Origin: a bacterium endosymbiont of Escarpia laminata
GTDB taxonomy: Bacteria > Pseudomonadota > Gammaproteobacteria > Chromatiales > Chromatiaceae
Direction of reading: 5' to 3'
NCBI GenBank assembly: GCA_003660235.1
Contig: QGON01000064.1
Location: 61,083-125,082 of the forward strand
Length of the DNA stretch: 64,000 bases
Shown piece after piece: positions 27,313-35,932 of this stretch (the stretch's first letter is position 1; every line of letters starts with the position of its first letter). The notes under the pieces are model-generated. The model saw only the letters and a program-made list of their open reading frames with translations. It was not told where the DNA came from and did not search any database. Both the position numbers and the translations under genes were made by a program.

Positions 27313-27936
27313 TTAACCGCGCATCTCCCGCTCCGCTTCAGAGATACACTGAACGAATGACTCGCGCTCGAAGAGTCTTGCCGCATACTCGTGCAGACCC
27401 TTGGCGGATGGGGGAATCTCAATCCCCAACACCGGCAGACGCCAGAGTAACGGCGCAATAGCGCAGTCGACCAGGGTAAAATCATCGCTCATAAAGAACG
27501 GCTTGGCGCCAAACACCGGCGCAGTCGAAATCAGGCTCTCCCGCAACTCCTTACGCGCCTTGGCTGCATCCTTCTTGCCTGCCATGATGATATCCAACTG
27601 ACTGTACCAATCATTATCGACCCGATACATCAGCAGCCGCGAGGTCGATCTGGAGACCGGGTCCACCGGCAACAACGGCGGATGTGGAAAACGCTCGTCC
27701 AGATACTCCATGATAATGCGCGACTCATAAAGCTTTAGATCCCGATCCACCAGGGTTGGCAAAGTGCCATAGGGATTAAGCTCCATCAATGCTTCAGGCA
27801 TATTGAGAGGATCGATGTCCTTGACCTCGAAGGTGATGTTCTTCTCGGCCAGCACCATCCTTACTCTGTGGCAGTAGGGATTCTGCGGATCCGAATAGAG
27901 GGTCATTACTGAACGCTTGTTAGCAACCGCCGCCAT
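27313..27936 (-). CDS. sspA: stringent starvation protein A, GST-like RNA polymerase partner
   Basis: 207 residues from ATG 27936, with GGAG nine bases upstream. The GST-N thioredoxin fold reads MTLYSDPQNPYCHRVRMVLAEKNITFEVKDID. The PHP motif seen in E. coli SspA corresponds to FPHPPLLPVDP, and the C-terminal helical domain follows. SspA binds RNA polymerase and aids stress and stationary-phase gene expression. It follows the bc1 operon but is separated from it by a terminator, so it probably has its own promoter in 27937-28012. Confidence 0.95.
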   Translation of the reverse strand: MAAVANKRSVMTLYSDPQNPYCHRVRMVLAEKNITFEVKDIDPLNMPEALMELNPYGTLPTLVDRDLKLYESRIIMEYLDERFPHPPLLPVDPVSRSTSRLLMYRVDNDWYSQLDIIMAGKKDAAKARKELRESLISTAPVFGAKPFFMSDDFTLVDCAIAPLLWRLPVLGIEIPPSAKGLHEYAARLFERESFVQCISEAEREMRG

Positions 27937-28012
27937 TGATACCACTCCATACTTGATCGGTGAAGCCGCCCATGAGGACTTGAATCAACCGGAAATAAAA
28001 AAATAACGAACG

Positions 28013-28046
28013 AAAAAAGGCGCACAGTATACATCAACTGTGCGCC
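28013..28046 (-). terminator. rho-independent terminator of petABC
   Basis: On the minus strand GGCGCACAG, a 10-base loop, then CTGTGCGCC is followed directly by TTTTTT. The 9-bp stem is perfect. It begins 30 bases after the petC stop and separates petABC from sspAB. Confidence 0.92.
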
Positions 28047-28075
28047 CTGTGTTTCAGATATCGACTATCGCCGCA

Positions 28076-28813
28076 TCAATGAATGTCTTTCCAGTACTCT
28101 TTTTTGAGCATGTAAGCGAGAACGAAAAATACCGCAATAAAGAGTAGCACCCACTTACCCAAACGCCGGCGTTCCATCTGAATCGGCTCACCGACATAGC
28201 TCAGAAATGCAGTCAGGTCACGGGCAGTCCCGTCGTACTCTTCTGGACTCAGGGTTCCCGGGGTAACCTGCTCGAAGTGATCGAACACCTGTGTGTCGTT
28301 GCCAGCGGCGCCCTTCTCAATCTTGAAGACAGCCTTCTGGGCACCCTGCAGCTCCCACAGCACGTGGGGCATGCCGACATCCGGAAAGACGATATTGTTC
28401 ATACCGAAGGGACGGGAGTCGTCCTGATAGAAGCTACGGAAGTAGGTGTAGAGCCAGTCCACACCACGGGCCCGGGCGATCACACTCAGGTCTGGCGGTG
28501 CAGTACCGAACCACTCTTCAGCCTTATCTGCGGGCATGGCAATGTTCATGGTGTCACCGATCTTGTCGGTGGTGAACATCAGATTATCCTTCACCTCCTG
28601 CTCGGTCAGACCCAGGTCCTTCGCCATGCGATTAAAACGCTGATACTTGGCCGAATGACAGCTCAGGCAGTAGTTCATGAAGACCTTGGCGCCCCGCTGC
28701 AACGAGGCCTGGTCGGACAGGTCAATGTCGGCATGATCCAGGTGGGCACCACCGGAAGCCATTCCCAGCATGGGCGCCGCGGCCAACAGAAATGCAACAA
28801 TCAGCTTTTTCAT
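28076..28813 (-). CDS. petC: ubiquinol-cytochrome c reductase, cytochrome c1
   Basis: 245 residues. A signal peptide (1-19) precedes the haem motif C49LSCH. The axial Met is expected in the MNIAMPAD or DVGMPHV segment. A C-terminal membrane anchor (WVLLFIAVFFVLAYM) ends in a basic tail. It passes electrons from the Rieske centre to a soluble cytochrome c. The ATG overlaps the petB stop by 4 bases. Confidence 0.97.
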   Translation of the reverse strand: MKKLIVAFLLAAAPMLGMASGGAHLDHADIDLSDQASLQRGAKVFMNYCLSCHSAKYQRFNRMAKDLGLTEQEVKDNLMFTTDKIGDTMNIAMPADKAEEWFGTAPPDLSVIARARGVDWLYTYFRSFYQDDSRPFGMNNIVFPDVGMPHVLWELQGAQKAVFKIEKGAAGNDTQVFDHFEQVTPGTLSPEEYDGTARDLTAFLSYVGEPIQMERRRLGKWVLLFIAVFFVLAYMLKKEYWKDIH

Positions 28814-30051
28814 TCGGTCACCCTCTCTGGAACAGGCTTGGTCTTGTCCATCTTGCTGTAGATGGGCATCAGCAGGAAGAATGCAAAGTAGTAGATGGTT
28901 CCGATCTGAGCCAGGATTATATAAAGGTCAGTCGTCGGCTGGGTACCCAGGTAGCCCAGGATGATGAAATCCGCAACAAACAACCAGAGAATGGTCTTGT
29001 AGAGCGTACCCTTGTAGCGAATCGATTTCACCGGACTCTTGTCAAGCCAGGGCAGGAAGAACATCACAATAATCGAACCGAACATTGCAACAACACCCGG
29101 GAAGGCAGAACCCATAAGCGAAGGTACCGCACGCAGAATCGCGTAGAAGGGGGTGAAGTACCAGACCGGCGCAATGTGGTCAGGCGTCTTCAACGGGTTG
29201 GCCGGCTCAAAGTTGGGATGCTCAATGAAGTAGCCACCCATCTCCGGAGCGTAGAAGATCACCGCCGCGAAAAGAAAGAGGAAACCCGCAATGCCGGCAA
29301 TATCCTTCACACTGTAGTAGGGGTGAAAAGGGATGCCGTCAGCCGGTGCAGTATCGCTCCACTTGTTGCCTTTGGGGCCCTTCTTGATCTCGATGCCATC
29401 AGGGTTGTTGGAACCCACCTTGTGCAGCGCAACGATGTGAACGAAGACCAGCGCAGCCAATACGAACGGCAGCAGGAAGTGCAGGGCGAAGAAGCGGTTC
29501 AGGGTGACATCAGAGATAACGTAGTCACCACGGATCCAGACACCCAGGTCAGGACCGATCACCGGAAACGCAGAGAACAGATTGACGATAACCTGCGCCC
29601 CCCAGTAGGACATCTGGCCCCAGGGCAGCAGATAACCCATGAAGGCGGTGGCCATCATCGCCAGGTAGACGATCACGCCGATGATCCACAGCAGCTCACG
29701 GGGCTTGCGGTAGGAACCGTACATCAACCCGCGGAACATGTGCAGATAGATGACGATAAAAAAGGCGGAGGCGCCGGTGGAGTGCATGTAGCGAATCAGC
29801 CAGCCCCAGTCCACATCTCGCATGATGTATTCGACCGAACCGAAGGCCATCTCTGCATCTGGCTTGTAGCTCATGGCCAGCCAGACACCGGTGAAGATCT
29901 GCAGCACCAGCATCAGCATCGCCAGGGAGCCCATGAAGTACCAGAAGTTGAAGTTCTTCGGGGCGTAGTATTGCGCCAGGTGCTCGTTCCACACCTTGGT
30001 CATCGGAAAGCGGTCGTCGAGCCAGCCGACGAAGTTCTGCATCATGCTCAT
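28810..30051 (-). CDS. petB: ubiquinol-cytochrome c reductase, cytochrome b
   Basis: 413 residues with eight membrane helices in a single fused polypeptide. The haem-ligand histidines lie in RYMHSTGASAFFIVIYLHMFRG and in RFFALHFLLPFVLAALVFVHIVALH. The Qo-site PEWY-type motif appears as PVWYFTPFYAILRAVPS; the usual Glu is replaced by Val (PVWY), a variant known in several proteobacteria. It is the quinol-oxidising core of the bc1 complex in the inner membrane. It starts inside the petA stop (TGATG) and overlaps petC. Confidence 0.97.
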   Translation of the reverse strand: MSMMQNFVGWLDDRFPMTKVWNEHLAQYYAPKNFNFWYFMGSLAMLMLVLQIFTGVWLAMSYKPDAEMAFGSVEYIMRDVDWGWLIRYMHSTGASAFFIVIYLHMFRGLMYGSYRKPRELLWIIGVIVYLAMMATAFMGYLLPWGQMSYWGAQVIVNLFSAFPVIGPDLGVWIRGDYVISDVTLNRFFALHFLLPFVLAALVFVHIVALHKVGSNNPDGIEIKKGPKGNKWSDTAPADGIPFHPYYSVKDIAGIAGFLFLFAAVIFYAPEMGGYFIEHPNFEPANPLKTPDHIAPVWYFTPFYAILRAVPSLMGSAFPGVVAMFGSIIVMFFLPWLDKSPVKSIRYKGTLYKTILWLFVADFIILGYLGTQPTTDLYIILAQIGTIYYFAFFLLMPIYSKMDKTKPVPERVTE

Positions 30052-30647
30052 CAGGAAGCACCTCCATCAGCACCGATCTGTATCCTGGTATCGGAAAGAT
30101 ATTGGTAAGGGGGAATCTCCAGATTCTTCGGCGCCGGTACGCCCAAGTAGACACGACCGGCAAGATCGAATCGGGAACCATGGCAGGGACAGAAAAACCC
30201 GCCTTTCCACTCAGGACCCAGGTCGGCCGGGGCCACTTCTGGACGGTAGGTGGGTGAGCAACCCAAGTGGGTGCAGATACCGACCGCCACCAGATATCTC
30301 TCCTTTATGGAACGGAAGGGGTTCTTGCAGTAGTCAGGCTGCTGACCGGTATCGTCAGATGCAGGATCCTGCAACGTAGCATCCAAAGTCGGCAGATCTT
30401 TCAGGTTCTGCTCGGTACGAAACACGACCCAGACGGGTTTGCCGCGCCATTTGACGCGCATCATCTGCCCCGGTTCCAGCTTGCCGATGTCGGCCTCGAC
30501 CGGCGCACCTGCCGCCTTGGCTTTTTCACTGGGAGCCCAGGCCGCCAGGAAAGGATACACTACGAATCCGGCGCCAACCGCACCGACCGCACTGGTGGCC
30601 AACGTTAAAGTACGCCGCCTTTTCAAATCAACGCCATCTGCGCTCAT
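30051..30647 (-). CDS. petA: ubiquinol-cytochrome c reductase, Rieske iron-sulfur subunit
   Basis: 198 residues. The N-terminus LKRRRTLTLATSAVGAVGAGFVVYPFLAAW is an uncleaved Tat-type membrane anchor with twin arginines. The [2Fe-2S] ligands are C125THLGC130 and CPCHGS (C153, H156), with the disulfide cysteines C130 and C155. It is the first gene of petABC. Upstream, 30648-30841 must hold the promoter, but I see only a weak candidate -10 there. Confidence 0.97.
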   Translation of the reverse strand: MSADGVDLKRRRTLTLATSAVGAVGAGFVVYPFLAAWAPSEKAKAAGAPVEADIGKLEPGQMMRVKWRGKPVWVVFRTEQNLKDLPTLDATLQDPASDDTGQQPDYCKNPFRSIKERYLVAVGICTHLGCSPTYRPEVAPADLGPEWKGGFFCPCHGSRFDLAGRVYLGVPAPKNLEIPPYQYLSDTRIQIGADGGAS

Positions 30648-30841
30648 ATCTTTCAGACTCCCCGATTTTCTGGACAGATCGGCACATTTTAGCCATGTGC
30701 AACAACCCTAGCCGTTCAGGACATTAGAATATACTTAAAAACCCCTAAATTGACCGCGCATTCTCCCCCAAGCCTATCAACAGGTCAAGACTGACGGGGC
30801 TTTTTCTACTCATTGTTGCCTCAGATCAAAAGCAAGCGTCT

Positions 30842-31594
30842 CTATGCAGGGTTATCGACGTCGAAAAAACGATAATCCAGTGAAAACCTTTCTGCCAAGT
30901 GCTCAGCCAATGCCTGTACACCATAACGCTCTGTGGCATGATGTCCGGCAGCAAAATAGTGTATACCCCGCTCTCTGGCGACATGCACTGTGGCTTCCGA
31001 TATTTCACCTGAGATATAGGCATCGAGATTAAGATCTGCCGCCTCTTCGATGAAACCCTGAGCGCCTCCGGTACACCAACCTACGCTTTGAATTGCACCA
31101 CCGCCAGAGTCGATATGCAGCGGAGCCCAGCCCAGCACCTCCTGCAAACGCCGCTGTAACTCTACCGCCTGTAGCGGAGCCTCCAGGTCACAACGCCATA
31201 GCAGGCCTTTCCCCGCTTCAGTCACCCTTGGATTTGGAAAGGCCAACCGCTCCGCCAACTGGCGATTGTTACCCCATACCGGATGCGCATCCAGCGGCAG
31301 ATGATAAACCAGCAGATTGACCCCGCCCTTGATCAGGGCGCTGATTCGACGTCCCTTCATCCCCCTGAGCGCCGCAGCCTCACCTTTCCAGAAAAAACCA
31401 TGATGCACCAACAGCGCATCCGCCCCCCAGTCGACGGCTGCATCGATCAGGGCCTGGCTCGCCGTAACGCCCACCATCAACCGATTCACCTCTGAGACCG
31501 CCTCCACCTGCAATCCATTGGGACAGTAGTCATCAAAGCCGTCGGCATTCAGGCAGTCATTGCAGTAGGTTTCGAGCGCATTGATATTGATCAT
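30842..31594 (-). CDS. Nif3-like dinuclear metal centre protein (YbgI family)
   Basis: 250 residues. Metal ligands appear in LLVHHGFFWKGE, in NLLVYHLPLDAHP and near the C-terminus in YFAAGHHATERYGVQ. CPNGLQVE near residue 25 is also typical. The family forms toroidal hexamers with a two-metal site. It has been called a GTP cyclohydrolase I type 2 homologue, but the biochemical role is unsettled. It is divergent from the AlgW-like protease gene, a pairing also seen in Pseudomonas as I recall. Confidence 0.93.
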   Translation of the reverse strand: MININALETYCNDCLNADGFDDYCPNGLQVEAVSEVNRLMVGVTASQALIDAAVDWGADALLVHHGFFWKGEAAALRGMKGRRISALIKGGVNLLVYHLPLDAHPVWGNNRQLAERLAFPNPRVTEAGKGLLWRCDLEAPLQAVELQRRLQEVLGWAPLHIDSGGGAIQSVGWCTGGAQGFIEEAADLNLDAYISGEISEATVHVARERGIHYFAAGHHATERYGVQALAEHLAERFSLDYRFFDVDNPA

Positions 31595-31645
31595 GATTAT
31601 CCCTTCCTGACAGTGATACTGATGGCATGTTAGGTTACCTCCACT

Positions 31646-32809
31646 ATGCGAATCGGAAAACTCCTCTCATTTCTGCTCACCTCGGCAACTGCCGGCATTG
31701 CAGCCGCAATCGTCATTCTCTTTCTGGCACCGGGGCTGCTGCACAATGACAAGCCGCCGGAACCGGAACTCAACAGATCAGACGGTGGAGAACAGATCAC
31801 CAGGCAACAGGGCCCTTTCTCATACGCAGACGCAGTCTCCGTTGCTGCGCCCTCCGTGGTCAATATCTTTACGGCCACGATTACCACTGAGCGCCAGACA
31901 TTGCGATTCAGGGATCCGATACTGCAACACCTGTTTGGCGACTCTCTCCCGGAAAAGATCCGGCGGCGGCGCGATACCAGTCTGGGTTCCGGCGTCATCA
32001 TTTCAGAGGACGGCTATCTGCTGACCAATCATCACGTTGTCGACGGCGCTGACGAGATAAGGGTCGTGCTCGCCAATGGCCACAGCGTCAACGTCAGCCT
32101 GATCGGCAGCGACGAAGAGTCGGATGTGGCGGTATTGAAGATAGACGATGAACCAAACCTGCCGGCGATCCCCATCGGCAACTCCGATACGCAGCAGGTG
32201 GGTGACGTGGTACTCGCCATCGGCAACCCTTTTGGCGTCGGTCAGACCGTCACCATGGGAATCGTCAGCGCCACCGGCCGCACCCATCTTGGTATCAACA
32301 CCTTTGAAAATTTTATCCAGACAGATGCGGCCATCAATCCCGGCAACTCAGGCGGCGCCTTGATCAACGCCCACGGCGAGCTGATCGGCATCAATACCGC
32401 AATCTTCTCCAAGAGCGGCGGCTCTCAGGGCATAGGTTTCGCCATCCCCTTCGACCTGGCTGAAGGGATCATGCGCCAGCTGATCGCAAGCGGCCAGGTG
32501 GTGCGCGGCTGGCTGGGCATACAGGGACAGGATGTGACCGAAAAGCTTGCTGAAGCGTTTGGCCTGCATGCCGTAGAAGGCATTCTGATCACAGGCGTGC
32601 TCGAGGATGGCCCAGGGAGCCGGGCCGACATGCGCCCCGGCGACGTTATCACCGAGGTCAACGGGGTCAGGCCCCACAACTCTCATGAATTGATGCAGCT
32701 TATCGCCAATGAGCCACCGGGATCGGTATTGAAGGTCAGCGGATGGAGAGGCAATGCCGAATTTACGGTCGACGTGATATCCCAGGAACGCCCACCCTCC
32801 ACACGCTGA
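31646..32809 (+). CDS. algW: periplasmic serine protease, DegS/AlgW type
   Basis: 387 residues. An N-terminal membrane anchor (about 8-31, FLLTSATAGIAAAIVILFLAPG) precedes the trypsin-like domain with His in LLTNHHVVDGADEI, Asp in SDVAVLKID and Ser in INPGNSGGALIN. A single PDZ domain follows (about 280-375, GWLGIQGQDVTEKLAEAFGL). One PDZ plus an anchor identifies the DegS/AlgW group, which senses misfolded porins and starts cleavage of an RseA/MucA-type anti-sigma factor. MucD/DegP would have two PDZ domains. The position beside Nif3 supports AlgW. Confidence 0.92.
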   Translation: MRIGKLLSFLLTSATAGIAAAIVILFLAPGLLHNDKPPEPELNRSDGGEQITRQQGPFSYADAVSVAAPSVVNIFTATITTERQTLRFRDPILQHLFGDSLPEKIRRRRDTSLGSGVIISEDGYLLTNHHVVDGADEIRVVLANGHSVNVSLIGSDEESDVAVLKIDDEPNLPAIPIGNSDTQQVGDVVLAIGNPFGVGQTVTMGIVSATGRTHLGINTFENFIQTDAAINPGNSGGALINAHGELIGINTAIFSKSGGSQGIGFAIPFDLAEGIMRQLIASGQVVRGWLGIQGQDVTEKLAEAFGLHAVEGILITGVLEDGPGSRADMRPGDVITEVNGVRPHNSHELMQLIANEPPGSVLKVSGWRGNAEFTVDVISQERPPSTR

Positions 32810-32882
32810 GATAACGGCTGTAGATTGAGCCTGATCACGAGAACCCGCACGATGCCGGACTGGCAGCGATAAAACCGGACCA

Positions 32883-33917
32883 TCAGCTGCCGCTGATCGA
32901 TTCCAGGGCATCCGGGTAGGTAGTGCCGACGATCCCCTGCCCGTTTACCCAGTCGAGATACTCCGTCAGGGCCCGTTCCGAGGTGGCGGTAAAGTTCTTG
33001 CTGTGACCAATGGCCACCAGCGGCAGCGACGCCGGCTCCCCGGCAAAACGCTTACACCACTGACGGGTGATCTCAATCAGCAGCGGCGCAGGTAGCGTGG
33101 AGAAATCGAGCATCACCGTCCCGAGTTGCCGCAACCGGCTGAGCCGGCCAAATAAGCGGGCCGCGGCCCCACGCGGCCCCCGGTAGGAACCCTGGCAACC
33201 CTCTGTCAACCCGGCCCTACGCAAGGCCTTCAGATGATCCAGGCGGGCCACCCGACCAGTGAGAATGGGGAATTCCCACACGCCATGGGAGACCGGAATA
33301 TTGAGATCCTGGTCCACGTTCCAGAAAGGCAGATCGGGGGCATCGCGGAAATCACTCCACTCCCCGGCAGTGGCGTTGCGCAGCCCCGGAGCCACTGTGG
33401 AATCGATGAGAAAACCCTGATCCGAGAGGGCCGCCAGCACCAGGGCCGACGGCTGGATGCACCACCCCCCGGCACGAAAGGCGATACAGCGGTAGTCGGA
33501 ACGCTGCTGCCGACCCAGCCCCTCCAGCCATACCTTGCCTTGTTCCAGCAAACCTGCCACCTCATGGAATGGGAGGTCACCGATGCGCCAGCGCGAGAGA
33601 TCGAGTTGCCAATTCCCCGCTGGATCGAGCTTTGCGTCCCACCATTGGGGATGCAGGTGGAGCTGCAGGTCATGACCTCTGGCCAGAACCTCTGTCAGCT
33701 GCAGCCTCACCGCATCACTTTGGGCCTGACAGGCGGGCTCCCGCTCCATGGCGGCAAACTCCAGCGCCTCCACAAACAGGGTCAGCGGCACACCACGGGA
33801 TTCGGCAATGGCCAGGATACGTTCCGTCGACTCCAGCACACAGGGCCGGGGCTGTCCGGAACCGTCGCCGAAGACCTCGTAGTCAACTGTGAGTATCAGC
33901 TGTGCCGGTTGATTCAC
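32883..33917 (-). CDS. polysaccharide deacetylase-like protein
   Basis: 344 residues without a signal peptide. The N-terminal ILTVDYEVFGDGSG holds the Asp-Asp-like metal/catalytic position of NodB-type deacetylases. QLHLHPQWW supplies the His-x-His pair and FRAGGWCIQP corresponds to the conserved Arg motif. It is the last of three co-oriented genes (AsnB-like, heparinase-like, this), a set often found in exopolysaccharide clusters. A 35-bp gap separates it from the lyase. The substrate is unknown. Confidence 0.8.
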   Translation of the reverse strand: MNQPAQLILTVDYEVFGDGSGQPRPCVLESTERILAIAESRGVPLTLFVEALEFAAMEREPACQAQSDAVRLQLTEVLARGHDLQLHLHPQWWDAKLDPAGNWQLDLSRWRIGDLPFHEVAGLLEQGKVWLEGLGRQQRSDYRCIAFRAGGWCIQPSALVLAALSDQGFLIDSTVAPGLRNATAGEWSDFRDAPDLPFWNVDQDLNIPVSHGVWEFPILTGRVARLDHLKALRRAGLTEGCQGSYRGPRGAAARLFGRLSRLRQLGTVMLDFSTLPAPLLIEITRQWCKRFAGEPASLPLVAIGHSKNFTATSERALTEYLDWVNGQGIVGTTYPDALESISGS

Positions 33918-33952
33918 AGAGATGCCTGGATTGATCCGTGGACGGGACCGGA

Positions 33953-35932
33953 CTACCAGGTGAACTCGCAGCTGAAGCGTTCACCCGGTTCCGCCTTAAG
34001 GGTACCCACCAAAACATCGATGGGCTGCCGGCTGCCCAGGCTCTCGGAATACCAACCCAGATGGGGTTGCTCCTCACCACGGTGGATTTGCCACTGCAAG
34101 GCGGGATCGCCTTGAATCTTAAGCGTCTCATCCACTCCCTGCATACGAGCTAGAAACTGGTGGGGGGCATCCCCCGTCTGCAGCGTCACATCGGGATGGA
34201 AGTGGAAAAAGACCCGCACCGCAGTGACGGCATCGGCATGGATCTCGTCCTCAACCCGCAACTGCCGCTGCTCCGTCACCAAGGTCACCCGGCGCTGGTG
34301 GCGCACACTTCGGTCGGCGTATCCGGTAACGCTCCCCGCCACACTCATGCGGCTGAAAGAGTCTGTCATCTCCAACCCTTCCAGGTGCTGCCGGGAGTGC
34401 TGCAGCCAGAGAAAGGCGCCGCCGATCTGGGATTGGTCGTGGCCGTTGATCTCCACCGTATTGTGGGCGGCGGTGCTACGGAAGTAGTCCCGCCAGTCGG
34501 GCTGTGTGTGGTAGCAGTAGGTTCCGGGGTCCACCAGCCACCAGCGGCCATTGAGGGCCAGCAGCAGACTGTTGGCGTCGGCGTGGCCATGCGCCGCGAT
34601 GGAGGGATAGCCCAAGGGTCCGGCGTCAAAGATGACGTGGGCACCATTGCCCTTCAACACCGCGTAACCACCGTCGGGGAAGAGCAGACCACCCGGCGCT
34701 GCATGATCTTCCGGCGCCTGGGCAGCGCCATCATCCTCACTGCCCGCCATCAGGGCATACCAGAAGGCCTTTTGCGGGAGCTTATCGCCACCGCAGCCTT
34801 GACCGGTCACCGTACGAATGGCGCAGCAGACATCCCGATAGGGGTCTGTCGGATCCTGCGGCTCAAAACGCACCACCACGCCGTCATCAGAGTCGCCTAT
34901 CTGTGGCACCGTCCCACCCACCGGACGCAGGGCACTGATGAAGCGCTCCATCGCCACCACCCGGGAGCAGAAGGTGTCGCTGAAGGGGTTGCCGTAACGC
35001 TCCCCCACCAGCCGGTTGAGAAAGAGGTACTCCATCACCCAGAGGTGATAGTAGTTGGCCTGCTCCCGGTTGACCCCGTCCTCGAAGACCTGTTTCACCG
35101 CCTCGGCTTCCAGCTCCTGTTTGGCCTGCGCAGCCCAGATCTCACCCTCGTCACCCAGGTCGAAGACGTTGCAGCCGACCCAGAGGCCGGTCAATTCGCC
35201 GATCAGATGGTTGTTGGCGGAAGAGTGACGGGAGAGGAAGTGGCGGATGAAGTGGGCATGCTGATAAATGGCCAACCCCAGGGCAGCAGGATCCTTCACC
35301 CGTGCGAAGAGACCCTTTTCATCGCGCAGAGACAGCAGGCTGTGGACGAAGGCCCAGGCCACCAGGCGCAGGGCCACCTCCAGGGTGCTGCACCAGTGCA
35401 CGCCGAGGCCGAATGGATTCTGCTCAATCCAGCTGTCGATCTGACCCACCGCCAGATCAGCATAACGGGCATCCCCGGTGGTGGCATATGCCACGGCAAG
35501 GGGCACCAGGTGGGGATGGCGGGCCACCTCCCAGAGGGTTTTGCAGTTGCCCACCCGGTCGTTGTCCCGGTAATCGATCCCCTTGCCGTAGATCAGCGGC
35601 GCGACAATGCCGGACTCGGGATCCTGATGCCAGTTGAAATCCCCCAGCACGCTGACCTTGTGGTGGCCGAAGATGTCGACCTCGCCACTGAGGAGCGTCT
35701 CGTAACCACCGAGTTGTTCACCGTAGGCGCTCTGCCACTGTGCAAAAATCGTTTGCGGATCCCCCTGAAACAGTGACCCGCGACCACTTACCGGCTGCTT
35801 GGGACGGGGCTGCCAGCCGCCATCGATGCGTCGGCGCTCCAACCTTCCCTGGACCACCCGGCCGACCCGGAAGAGGATCTCCGCCGGGCCCATCGCCTTG
35901 ATACGGTTGATCTTCCAGGCCAGGGAGCTCAT
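33953..35932 (-). CDS. heparinase II/III-family polysaccharide lyase-like protein
   Basis: 659 residues from ATG 35932, which overlaps the stop of the AsnB-like gene as ATGA. The N-terminal part resembles the start of heparinase II/III-like proteins of EPS clusters (WKINRIKAMGPAEILFRVGRVVQ). An alpha-toroid follows, with SANNHLIGELTGLWVGC and the NREQANYYHLWVMEY segment. The C-terminal beta-sandwich has PSIAAHGHADANSLLLALNGRWWLVDPGTYCYH and AHNTVEINGHDQSQIGG, typical of the Hepar_II_III domain. It probably cleaves or trims an acidic polysaccharide. No signal peptide is obvious. Confidence 0.85.
   Translation of the reverse strand: MSSLAWKINRIKAMGPAEILFRVGRVVQGRLERRRIDGGWQPRPKQPVSGRGSLFQGDPQTIFAQWQSAYGEQLGGYETLLSGEVDIFGHHKVSVLGDFNWHQDPESGIVAPLIYGKGIDYRDNDRVGNCKTLWEVARHPHLVPLAVAYATTGDARYADLAVGQIDSWIEQNPFGLGVHWCSTLEVALRLVAWAFVHSLLSLRDEKGLFARVKDPAALGLAIYQHAHFIRHFLSRHSSANNHLIGELTGLWVGCNVFDLGDEGEIWAAQAKQELEAEAVKQVFEDGVNREQANYYHLWVMEYLFLNRLVGERYGNPFSDTFCSRVVAMERFISALRPVGGTVPQIGDSDDGVVVRFEPQDPTDPYRDVCCAIRTVTGQGCGGDKLPQKAFWYALMAGSEDDGAAQAPEDHAAPGGLLFPDGGYAVLKGNGAHVIFDAGPLGYPSIAAHGHADANSLLLALNGRWWLVDPGTYCYHTQPDWRDYFRSTAAHNTVEINGHDQSQIGGAFLWLQHSRQHLEGLEMTDSFSRMSVAGSVTGYADRSVRHQRRVTLVTEQRQLRVEDEIHADAVTAVRVFFHFHPDVTLQTGDAPHQFLARMQGVDETLKIQGDPALQWQIHRGEEQPHLGWYSESLGSRQPIDVLVGTLKAEPGERFSCEFTW

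Noticed and set aside
28792..30108. 438-codon plus-strand frame opposite petB
   Set aside because: It is complementary to cytochrome b, whose evidence is overwhelming.
34160..35776. Long open frame (538 codons) on the plus strand
   Set aside because: It lies antisense to the heparinase-like gene. The composition is that of a GC-rich shadow frame, with no recognisable motif.
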